Below are positions 1-5,157 of a stretch of 5,835 bases of DNA, in pieces. Within the stretch, counting starts at the first letter, position 1; every line of letters begins with the position of its first letter. The DNA lies in assembly GCA_023454395.1 (NCBI GenBank), contig JAEYFY010000424.1:1-5835 (forward strand). Reading direction: 5' to 3'. The notes beneath the pieces were generated by a model, which was given only the letters and a program-made list of their open reading frames with translations, did no database searches and was not told where the DNA came from. This DNA is from Pseudomonadota bacterium. GTDB lineage: Bacteria > Pseudomonadota > Gammaproteobacteria > Enterobacterales > Enterobacteriaceae. Position numbers and translations under genes: made by a program.

Positions 1-70
1 CCGAGTCGATCGCTTGTAACCAGTCGCGAGTTTCGATCGGATCCACGTCATTTTTCAGCATATCTGACAT
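1..70 (-). CDS. aceE: Pyruvate dehydrogenase E1 component, N-terminal fragment
   Basis: Only the first 23 codons lie in the window; the gene runs off the left edge. Read on the minus strand from the ATG at 70-68, the product begins MSDMLKNDVDPIETRDWLQA. This closely matches the E. coli AceE start (MSERFPNDVDPIETRDWLQA, recalled). AceE is the thiamine-diphosphate-dependent decarboxylase of the pyruvate dehydrogenase complex, which turns pyruvate into acetyl groups for CoA in the cytosol. The start is supported by an AAGGAAT ribosome site at 82-76, with five bases between it and the ATG. Just upstream of that site the 7-mer CAGATAA occurs twice in tandem (94-81). The gene follows pdhR on the same strand after about 160 bp, the classical pdhR-aceE order, so it is probably co-transcribed with pdhR under PdhR control. 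No catalytic residues fall within this fragment. Confidence 0.95.
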   Translation of the reverse strand, partial: MSDMLKNDVDPIETRDWLQAIDS

Positions 71-112
71 GGTGTATTCCTTATCTGTTATCTGTTTTTA
101 ATGGTTATGGGA

Positions 113-157
113 GCCTATCTTCCCGTTTTACCTATCTGATATGACGGGAAGATAGGC
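113..157 (-). repeat. Perfect 14-bp inverted repeat in the pdhR-aceE spacer
   Basis: The arm GCCTATCTTCCCGT (113-126) and its exact reverse complement (144-157) flank a 17-base loop. The loop holds another copy of CCTATCT (131-137), which could pair with the same right arm (150-156), so two alternative hairpins are possible. No T-run follows on either strand, so it is not a standard intrinsic terminator. On the pdhR-aceE transcript it would fold about 40 bases upstream of the aceE start codon. A role in mRNA processing, stability or attenuation is inference. Confidence 0.75.
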
Positions 158-177
158 CCTGCTGTTATTACCGCTTC

Positions 178-234
178 CCCTGAAAATCACAGGGCGATAG
201 GTAGTACAGACTCAGCGGTCAGGATCTGTGCTAC
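178..234 (-). other. Two small hairpins just after pdhR
   Basis: Reading the minus strand, the first hairpin overlaps the pdhR stop codon: arms 234-225 and 210-201 pair at 9 of 10 positions around a 14-base loop. A second follows at 194-178, with a 5-bp CCCTG/CAGGG stem and a 7-base loop. Neither has a trailing T-run, so read-through into aceE is expected. Together with the larger repeat further downstream, the whole spacer is likely to be structured RNA. The function is unknown. Confidence 0.4.
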
Positions 235-1004
235 TAAAATAAATCAGGGTGTTGTTGTAGCCGGCGCAAAGAGCGCTCACGGCGAGTATGTTCACGACTC
301 ATATCCAACAAAACGTCTTCAATAAAGGCCAAATGGCGATGTGATGCTTCACGAGCAGCTTCTGGCTCTCTATGAATAATGGCCTGATAAATCTGACTAC
401 GATGCTCACTTACTGCAGTTAACATCTCTTTACGAGTGTAAAGAAACTCAAAATTCTGACGGATATTTTGCTCAAGCATTGGCACCATGCATCGTAATAG
501 ATGCAATAAAACGACATTATGAGCAGCTTCCGTGACAATTAATTGATATTGCAATACAGCCTCAGACTCAGCGGCTAAATCACCCTCTTCATGGGCTTTC
601 AAAATGCAATCATGGCTAGCTTTAATGCGGTCAAGATCTTCATCAGTGCCACGTAATGCAGCGTAATATGCGGCAATACCTTCAAGTGCATGACGAGTTT
701 CTAAAAGGTCAAATTGAGATTCGGGATGCCCGCTAAGCAGTTGAGCTAAAGGATCACTAAAACTTTGCCAGAGATTATGCTGAACAAAGGTACCACCGCC
801 TTGGCGACGGAGTAAAAAACCTTTAGCTTCTAATTTTTGGATAGCTTCACGCAATGAAGGGCGAGATACATCAAATTGCTTCGCCAGTTCACGTTCAGGT
901 AAGAGTTTCTCTCCTGGACGCAGAGTACCTTCTAAAATCAGATGTTCAAGTTGTTGCTCAATAACATCAGAAAGCTTAGGTTGGCGGATTTTTGTGTAAG
1001 CCAT
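234..1004 (-). CDS. pdhR: Pyruvate dehydrogenase complex repressor PdhR
   Basis: This is a GntR-family, FadR-subfamily transcription regulator of about 256 residues (E. coli PdhR has 254). The N-terminal winged helix-turn-helix covers roughly residues 5-75 and contains [20 protein letters not shown] and the wing RRQGGGTFV. The C-terminal FCD ligand domain follows, with [32 protein letters not shown] and SHRHLAFIE carrying the histidines expected of this fold. In E. coli, PdhR binds operators near ATTGGTnnnACCAAT and is released by pyruvate; it controls pdhR-aceEF-lpd and respiratory genes. A perfect operator lies 51 bp upstream of this start, so autoregulation is likely. The start was chosen at [11 protein letters not shown] because it matches the E. 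coli N-terminus. An in-frame ATG five codons upstream (1019-1017, adding MASTN) is possible, and neither start has a clear Shine-Dalgarno. The stop is TAG. Confidence 0.97.
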   Translation of the reverse strand: MAYTKIRQPKLSDVIEQQLEHLILEGTLRPGEKLLPERELAKQFDVSRPSLREAIQKLEAKGFLLRRQGGGTFVQHNLWQSFSDPLAQLLSGHPESQFDLLETRHALEGIAAYYAALRGTDEDLDRIKASHDCILKAHEEGDLAAESEAVLQYQLIVTEAAHNVVLLHLLRCMVPMLEQNIRQNFEFLYTRKEMLTAVSEHRSQIYQAIIHREPEAAREASHRHLAFIEDVLLDMSREHTRRERSLRRLQQHPDLF

Positions 1005-1054
1005 ATTGGTGGAAGCCATTATTGGATAACTATTACCTTAGTGATTGAGTTGTC

Positions 1055-1071
1055 AATTGGTAATACCAATT
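1055..1071 (-). promoter_or_regulatory. PdhR operator (perfect palindrome)
   Basis: AATTGGTAATACCAATT is a perfect 7-3-7 dyad and fits the E. coli PdhR consensus ATTGGTnnnACCAAT exactly. It lies 51 bp upstream of the chosen pdhR start, directly downstream of candidate -10 elements. That position suits a repressor blocking initiation or early elongation at its own promoter, as in E. coli. Confidence 0.92.
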
Positions 1072-1072
1072 T

Positions 1073-1097
1073 AATATAACGGATAATAAAGTAACAA
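1073..1097 (-). promoter_or_regulatory. Putative pdhR promoter
   Basis: On the minus strand TATATT (1078-1073) abuts the PdhR operator and TATTAT (1088-1083) lies just upstream of it. TTGTTA (1097-1092) is the nearest -35-like hexamer, but it lies only 13 bp from TATATT, or 15 bp from the overlapping TATTAA. No pairing has ideal spacing, so the exact promoter cannot be fixed from sequence. The position relative to the operator is the main support. Confidence 0.4.
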
Positions 1098-1107
1098 AGT
1101 ATTCACT

Positions 1108-1123
1108 AACTGTCTATACAGTT
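1108..1123. promoter_or_regulatory. 16-bp dyad, AACTGT-ctat-ACAGTT
   Basis: Two exact 6-bp arms are separated by four bases, giving a 16-bp near-palindrome centred about 50 bp upstream of the centre of the PdhR operator. Its size and placement suit a binding site for a dimeric regulator acting at the pdhR promoter. It is not a LexA box, which needs CTGT-N8-ACAG. The protein that might bind it cannot be named from the sequence. Confidence 0.4.
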
Positions 1124-1199
1124 GTTGAGCGAAATCATAAAAACCTGCAAATTTTAACAAATTATTTTAAAAAATCATCAAAAGTGATAACTAGATCGC

Positions 1200-1205
1200 A
1201 TTATA
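1200..1205 (-). promoter_or_regulatory. Consensus -10 hexamer TATAAT
   Basis: Reading the minus strand, a perfect TATAAT lies about 195 bp upstream of pdhR and points toward it. No TTGACA-like element occurs 16-18 bp upstream. Instead an AT-rich inverted repeat (1209-1237) occupies the -35 region. It could be an activator-dependent upstream promoter for pdhR, or a chance match in AT-rich DNA. Confidence 0.3.
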
Positions 1206-1208
1206 CAG

Positions 1209-1237
1209 AAACGTTAAAAATAAATTTTTTAACGTTT
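1209..1237. terminator. AT-rich 12-bp inverted repeat, possible ampD terminator
   Basis: AAACGTTAAAAA (1209-1220) and TTTTTAACGTTT (1226-1237) form a perfect 12-bp stem around a 5-base loop. It lies about 90 bp beyond the ampD stop on the minus strand. Only two pairs per arm are G-C and the T-run lies within the arm, so it would be a weak terminator. On the plus strand it ends in six Ts, but no plus-strand gene precedes it. An operator for the adjacent TATAAT is an equally good reading. Confidence 0.35.
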
Positions 1238-1288
1238 TTTAAACACATAAACAGTCAAACTGAAGCGTGACAGCAATGTTATTCTGCA

Positions 1289-1320
1289 TTTAAATTCAAA
1301 CTATATGATTTTAAATTCAA
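1289..1320. repeat. Pair of 11-bp direct repeats, 21 bp apart
   Basis: TTTAAATTCAA occurs at 1289-1299 and 1310-1320, just past the ampD stop. The start-to-start distance of 21 bp is two helical turns, so both copies face the same side of the DNA. The rest of the 1020-1329 gap is AT-rich, with no coding region and no recognisable ampE or aroP sequence. Confidence 0.55.
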
Positions 1321-1329
1321 CTCAGCCGG

Positions 1330-1872
1330 TTATTTTGTTAACAAACTGCGATAATAAGCCCAATCAAAATGAGGTCCCGGATCGGTTTTTCTATTTGGTG
1401 CAACATCACTATGCCCAGTAATGTTTTCTTCAATGGCAGGATAAAGAGCAATAAGCGATTGAGTTATCTTCGCTAATTGTTGATATTGCTGCTGGGTAAA
1501 ATCGCACTCATCAGTACCTTCAAGCTCTATACCAATAGAGAAATCATTACATTTTTCTCTGCCTTTATATAAAGAAACGCCAGCATGCCACGCTCTCTCA
1601 GTAAAAGGCACATATTGCACAATTTCTCCATCACGACGAATAAGACAATGAGCCGATACTCTTAAGTTAACAATCTCACTAAAAAAAGGATGATCTTGCT
1701 CTGACAATGTATTGGTAAAAAGCTGGTCAATATAAGGTCCACCAAATTTCCCTGGCGGCAAACTGATATTATGAACAATTAATAAAGAAGGAAGCTCACC
1801 TTCAGGTCTCTTATCATAATTAGGTGAAGGAACCTGTCTCGCATCGATTAACCAACCTTGTTTAATTTCCAC
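1330..1872 (-). CDS. ampD: 1,6-anhydro-N-acetylmuramyl-L-alanine amidase AmpD
   Basis: AmpD is the cytosolic zinc amidase of peptidoglycan recycling. It cleaves the bond between 1,6-anhydro-N-acetylmuramic acid and L-alanine in anhydro-muropeptides imported by AmpG, and so keeps the AmpR ligand low in species with inducible AmpC. The 180-residue product is one amidase_2 domain and matches E. coli AmpD (183 residues) almost end to end. The zinc ligands of the Citrobacter enzyme are present at the same numbers: H34 (VHNIS), H154 (TGH) and D164 (KTDPGP). Catalytic E116 (GIELEG) and K162 are also present. There is no signal peptide, as expected. The start is GTG at 1872-1870, supported by an AGAGGG ribosome site at 1883-1878 and by alignment to the E. 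coli N-terminus; an ATG two bases upstream is out of frame. No ampE follows, although E. coli has an ampDE operon. Confidence 0.96.
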   Translation of the reverse strand: MEIKQGWLIDARQVPSPNYDKRPEGELPSLLIVHNISLPPGKFGGPYIDQLFTNTLSEQDHPFFSEIVNLRVSAHCLIRRDGEIVQYVPFTERAWHAGVSLYKGREKCNDFSIGIELEGTDECDFTQQQYQQLAKITQSLIALYPAIEENITGHSDVAPNRKTDPGPHFDWAYYRSLLTK

Positions 1873-2083
1873 ATCAACCCTCTTTTATTCTGTTTTAGCC
1901 ATTATCAATAACTTTATTAATTCATACTCATCAATAAATGCGAACTTTCCCTCAATAATAAAGATTAACTCTGTATCTCTCCTTTTTCTTTTCGATATTT
2001 TACTCAAATTTTATTTTATCTATTCGCCAATAAAGTCCTTTTTTTTCATACTACTAGTGTTTATTACTCAAGGAGGACGCTAA
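1873..2083. other. Divergent ampD / ppdD spacer
   Basis: This 211-bp region must carry the promoters of both ampD (leftward) and ppdD (rightward), but I cannot identify either confidently. I see no sigma-54 type TGGCAC/TTGC pair. On the plus strand bases 1970-2062 are strongly pyrimidine-rich, with an 8-base T-run near 2040-2047 and very few Gs, so the ppdD leader RNA would be largely unstructured. In E. coli nadC lies here; no nadC sequence is visible. Confidence 0.5.
2070..2076 (+). promoter_or_regulatory. Strong ribosome binding site of ppdD
   Basis: AAGGAGG is a full Shine-Dalgarno match, seven bases before the ppdD ATG at 2084. It is the strongest ribosome site in the window, as expected for an abundantly made major pilin, and it fixes the start that gives the 12-residue leader. 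Confidence 0.85.
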
Positions 2084-2527
2084 ATGAATGTACTTAATTA
2101 TCACTCTAATGAAAATGGTTTTACCCTTATGGAGCTTATGATTGTGATTGCTATCATCTCGATTTTAAGCTCTGTTGCTATTCCTGCCTATCAAGGTTAT
2201 ATCCAAAAAGCAGCATTAACCGATGTATTGCAAACACTGTCGCCCTATCGTTCTGCGATAGAATTATGTCGCTATGAAAACGATCCTCAACACTGTAATT
2301 CTGATTCAACCTTTATGCCGCAACAATTTCGTAGCCGATATTTGTCCGAGGTTAATGTGTTAAACGGCGTGATTAATGCCACTGGAAAATCACAGCTTGA
2401 TGGTCTGACGATCACAATGTCGCCAGAGAAAGGAGTTAACGATCTTATTCCAGTATGGAAAACACAATGTTTAACAACAAATCATACGTTGCAAAAACAG
2501 TGCAGTGAGATTTTAAAATCATATTAG
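2084..2527 (+). CDS. ppdD: Type IV major prepilin PpdD
   Basis: This is the type IV pilin subunit, 147 residues as a precursor. It has a class III leader: MNVLNYHSNENG, then FTLMELMIVIAIISILSSVAIPAYQ in two parts (FTLMELMIV at 13-21, the rest of the hydrophobic helix at 22-37). Cleavage by a PilD-type prepilin peptidase after G12 would leave F1 with E5, the standard pilin signature, and a 135-residue mature protein. The hydrophobic helix anchors the subunit in the inner membrane and later forms the pilus core. The globular part resembles E. coli PpdD, including KAALTD and PYRxAxELC. Four cysteines (62, 71, 129, 140) match the two-disulfide pattern of enterobacterial PpdD. The leader is twice the length of the 6-residue E. 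coli leader as I recall it. The gene heads the ppdD-hofB-hofC cluster; the start is set by a near-perfect ribosome site. No prepilin peptidase gene lies in the window. Confidence 0.95.
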   Translation: MNVLNYHSNENGFTLMELMIVIAIISILSSVAIPAYQGYIQKAALTDVLQTLSPYRSAIELCRYENDPQHCNSDSTFMPQQFRSRYLSEVNVLNGVINATGKSQLDGLTITMSPEKGVNDLIPVWKTQCLTTNHTLQKQCSEILKSY

Positions 2528-2541
2528 TGCGTTAGATATAA

Positions 2542-2566
2542 AGGAGCACTTATATTAAGTGTTCCT
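2542..2566 (+). other. Intercistronic stem-loop between ppdD and hofB
   Basis: AGGAGCACTTA (2542-2552) pairs with TAAGTGTTCCT (2556-2566): an 11-bp stem with one G-U pair and a 3-base loop. It begins 14 bases after the ppdD stop. No T-run follows, so it is unlikely to be a full terminator. It could protect the pilin mRNA 3' end or partly attenuate read-through, giving much more pilin than assembly protein. That role is inferred from position and from the general need for pilin excess. Confidence 0.6.
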
Positions 2567-2626
2567 ATTACACACTTGAAACATTGAGACAACGCAGATA
2601 AATCAAAAAGTATAAAGAGGTGAAGA

Positions 2627-3727
2627 ATGGATATCACACACTCTGCAACAGAATTTATTGAAAATTTATTACGTGAAAGTATTTTAAAACGCGTCTCTGA
2701 TTTACATATAGAGCCTCAACAAACCAGTGTAAGAATTCGCGCCAGAATAGATAATCATTTATATCTATTCTCGTCTCCTCCAGATGAATTTTCTGAAGAA
2801 ATGGTCACTCGATTAAAGGTACTTGCTAACTTAAATATTGCAGAAAAGCGATTACCTCAAGATGGGCAATTTAGTTGGTCTTATCATGAAAAAAGCTATT
2901 CAATACGAATAGCGACACTCCCCACGCTGTATGGTGAAAAAGTTGTTTTACGGCTTATAAATAATTTACAACAGCCAGAATTAAATCACTTAGGCTTTCA
3001 ACCCTCGCATTTAACACTATTAAAGAAATATTTAAATTTACCGCAAGGAATGATTTTGGTCACAGGACCAACGGGAAGCGGAAAAACACTCACTTTATAT
3101 AGTTGTTTGCACTATTTAAATAAAGAGAACCTAAATATAAATAGTGTTGAAGATCCGATTGAATTACCTCTAAAGGGGATTAATCAAATTCAAATTTCTG
3201 AAAAATCTGGGATCTCATTCGCGACAATATTACGAGCATTACTACGCCAAGATCCTGATATTATTATGGTGGGTGAAATACGTGACCAAGCAACTGCTGA
3301 AATGGCAATAAAATCAGCGCAAACAGGGCACCTTGTATTATCAACCTTACATACTAATTCGGCCTCATCTACATTAATGCGTCTACATAACTTAGGGATT
3401 GAAAAAGATCTTATTCATTCCTGTGTTAGTTTAATTATTTCACAACGATTAGTTCGATGTTTATGCCCACACTGTAAAATATGCTTATCCAATAAACAGC
3501 ATATTAGTATAAATAAAGAAATGGTCGAGTTACCAAATTGGCGGGCAGTGGGTTGCCAGCAATGCTGTTCAGGCTATAACGGAAGAACCGCTATCTATAA
3601 CTGCTTTGAGCCATCAAAACAAACACACTCATCCTTTTGTCATTTACTTTATTCTGGCATTTCATTAGTTAAACAAGGTATTACAACGCTTGAGGAGGTT
3701 TATCAAACGCTAGGAGATATTGAATGA
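2627..3727 (+). CDS. hofB: Type IV pilus assembly ATPase HofB, lacking the N-terminal domain
   Basis: This is a GspE/PulE/PilB-family hexameric ATPase of 366 residues; it powers pilin polymerisation from the cytoplasmic face. All core motifs are present: Walker A GPTGSGKT (147-154), Asp box VEDPIE (174-179), Walker B DIIMVGEIRD (211-220), His box from TGH (233-235) to STLHTN (239-244), and the zinc tetracysteine C280/C283 with C310/C313. The N2-type domain starts near residue 5 (SDLHIEP at 24-30). E. coli HofB (461 residues, recalled) has about 90 more residues before this point, the GspE N1-type domain, and these are absent here. The part after GRTAIY is also shortened by roughly 18 residues. 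The start is supported by AGAGGTG at 2616-2622. In-frame stops at 2585 and 2621 show there is no hidden upstream extension, so this is a true deletion rather than a wrong start. The last four bases overlap hofC. Confidence 0.93.
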   Translation: MDITHSATEFIENLLRESILKRVSDLHIEPQQTSVRIRARIDNHLYLFSSPPDEFSEEMVTRLKVLANLNIAEKRLPQDGQFSWSYHEKSYSIRIATLPTLYGEKVVLRLINNLQQPELNHLGFQPSHLTLLKKYLNLPQGMILVTGPTGSGKTLTLYSCLHYLNKENLNINSVEDPIELPLKGINQIQISEKSGISFATILRALLRQDPDIIMVGEIRDQATAEMAIKSAQTGHLVLSTLHTNSASSTLMRLHNLGIEKDLIHSCVSLIISQRLVRCLCPHCKICLSNKQHISINKEMVELPNWRAVGCQQCCSGYNGRTAIYNCFEPSKQTHSSFCHLLYSGISLVKQGITTLEEVYQTLGDIE

Positions 3728-4923
3728 AACTACAGCTAATTTATCGTTATGATGCATTAACTTATCAAGGAGAATGGTGCTCTGGGAAAATATTAGCATC
3801 CTCTAATAACGAAGCATTTATTAACTTAACTCAACAGCAAAAATATCCCATAAAAATCCGTTTATATAAAATCGTTTTATTTCAAGATGCTGATAAACAA
3901 TATCGAATTCAATTATTCGAACAACTAGCTTTATTACTTCATTCTGGTTTAGCGCTTCTTCCTGCATTAACACTATTAAAAAATGAATGTCGTTACTCAC
4001 ACTGGCAATGTGTATTAGAAGATATTATTTTTAACTTAATGCAAGGAGGTTCACTTTCTAAACAATTAAATCGCTATCCACTTTATTTTCCAACCTCGCT
4101 GAGTCGTTTTGTTTTTATTGGCGAAGAAAGTGGAAAATTAGATAAAGTGATTACTCTGCAAATAATACAGTTAAAGAAACACCGAGAGATTGTAAAAAAA
4201 ATCAAAAAAGCGTTTAAATACCCTATTTTTTTACTGACTGTATTAGTTTTTATTACCGGTATAATGTTGCTCTATGTTTTACCTGAATATCAATCCTTAT
4301 ACAGTGCATTTAATACCGAACTTCCTTTTTTAACACTAGCCCTTATTACTTTTTCACAATGGCTTACTGATTATATCAGCATAATAACGTTTATCTTTAT
4401 TGGATTAATATTGGGTTATCGTGTAATTCGTTACTCTTTATCACCCTTTTATTTTGCTGAACAAGCCCTGTTTCTGCATATTCCCTATTTAGGTAAACTT
4501 TTAAAATATCAGCAACTACATCTTATTTTTCAGATAATCAGTATTACACAACAAGCAGGATTACCTTTATTACAAGGCTTAAAAATAGGTACAGAACAAC
4601 TTACACACCCTATTTATAAGCGAGTCCTTGCTCAAATGAGTGAACACATTATGCAAGGTAAATCGTGGAGCTTATTTATGAAAAATGAGCCGCTTTTTAC
4701 ACCTATTTGTTATCAGTTTATTATTTGTGCAGAAAACTCAGGACAGTTGCTCTATTTTTGTCAGCAATTGAGTGATTGGTTTTATCATCAACTTGATGAG
4801 CAATTAAATACAATGAGTGCTTGGTTAGAGCCAATGCTGATGACGATCATTGCATTAATTATTGGCACATTAATCATTGCTATGTATCTTCCTATATTAC
4901 AGTTAGGTGATACTATACAATGA
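3724..4923 (+). CDS. hofC: Type IV pilus assembly platform protein HofC
   Basis: This is a PilC/GspF-family inner-membrane platform protein of 399 residues, close to the 400 of E. coli HofC. It couples the HofB ATPase to pilin extraction from the membrane. Two T2SSF repeats are visible: roughly residues 60-190, with FIGEESGKLD (131-140), and roughly 260-392, with the matching AENSGQL (336-342) and WLEP (367-370). Three hydrophobic membrane segments lie near 167-186, 217-233 and 370-392, the usual topology with the repeat bodies in the cytoplasm. The N-terminal 55 residues are less conserved. The ATG overlaps the hofB stop as ATGA, and an AGGAG site sits at 3712-3716 inside hofB, so translation is coupled and the two products, which act together, are probably made in similar amounts. 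Nothing looks truncated. Confidence 0.95.
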   Translation: MKLQLIYRYDALTYQGEWCSGKILASSNNEAFINLTQQQKYPIKIRLYKIVLFQDADKQYRIQLFEQLALLLHSGLALLPALTLLKNECRYSHWQCVLEDIIFNLMQGGSLSKQLNRYPLYFPTSLSRFVFIGEESGKLDKVITLQIIQLKKHREIVKKIKKAFKYPIFLLTVLVFITGIMLLYVLPEYQSLYSAFNTELPFLTLALITFSQWLTDYISIITFIFIGLILGYRVIRYSLSPFYFAEQALFLHIPYLGKLLKYQQLHLIFQIISITQQAGLPLLQGLKIGTEQLTHPIYKRVLAQMSEHIMQGKSWSLFMKNEPLFTPICYQFIICAENSGQLLYFCQQLSDWFYHQLDEQLNTMSAWLEPMLMTIIALIIGTLIIAMYLPILQLGDTIQ

Positions 4924-4947
4924 ATCACAAATTTTATGAGTAACATG

Positions 4948-5026
4948 CTGCTACTCTGTATTGTACTAACTTATTGATTGATGGTAATTCTATCACATAT
5001 TATAAGGTAGAATGTAAGGGTAGCAG
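4948..5026 (+). repeat. Nested inverted repeats in the hofC-coaE spacer
   Basis: Outer arms CTGCTACTCT (4948-4957) and AGGGTAGCAG (5017-5026) form a 10-bp stem with one G-U pair. Inside it, ATTCTATC (4987-4994) pairs with GGTAGAAT (5006-5013), eight pairs with one G-U, around an 11-base loop. The G-U pairs favour a plus-strand RNA fold. There is no T-run, so it is not a classic terminator. It starts 24 bases past hofC and may end or process the pilus transcript, or mark a small mobile or deletion remnant. No open frame of note lies in this 234-bp spacer, and guaC, found here in E. coli, is absent. Confidence 0.5.
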
Positions 5027-5078
5027 AAAATCATCTATCATAATAACCGAATAAAACCCAAATATTGCAGTTATTATC

Positions 5079-5109
5079 TTGTGATAAAAACAAAATTAGG
5101 CTTTAGAAT
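5079..5109 (+). promoter_or_regulatory. Candidate coaE promoter
   Basis: TTGTGA (5079-5084) and TAGAAT (5104-5109, five of six matches to TATAAT) are separated by 19 bp, a little longer than ideal. Transcription would begin near 5116, about 40 bases before coaE. This is the best plus-strand pair I found in the spacer. Confidence 0.3.
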
Positions 5110-5157
5110 ACCCGGACTAATAGTAAATTTTAATTCATTAAAAACAGACAAACACAA

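Noticed and set aside
1108..1123. LexA (SOS) box
   Set aside because: LexA boxes need eight bases between CTGT and ACAG; here there are four.
1183..1200. CRP-like site (AGTGA ... TCGCA)
   Set aside because: The half-sites are separated by 8 bases instead of 6 and both deviate from TGTGA/TCACA.
1020..1329. Possible remnant of ampE or aroP between ampD and pdhR
   Set aside because: The stretch is AT-rich and full of stops in all frames, and no segment resembling either protein could be read on the minus or plus strand.
2030..2050. Intrinsic terminator suggested by the T-run before ppdD
   Set aside because: No stem precedes the T-run and no gene is transcribed into it on the plus strand; it is part of a pyrimidine-rich leader.
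2528..2626. Possible frameshifted N-terminal part of hofB
   Set aside because: Reading the hofB frame upstream gives no similarity to the E. coli N-terminal domain and meets stops at 2585 and 2621. The 99 bases are also too short to hold about 90 residues.
5078..5095. CRP site upstream of coaE (TTGTGATAAAAAC)
   Set aside because: Only one half-site, TGTGA, is present; the second half does not resemble TCACA.
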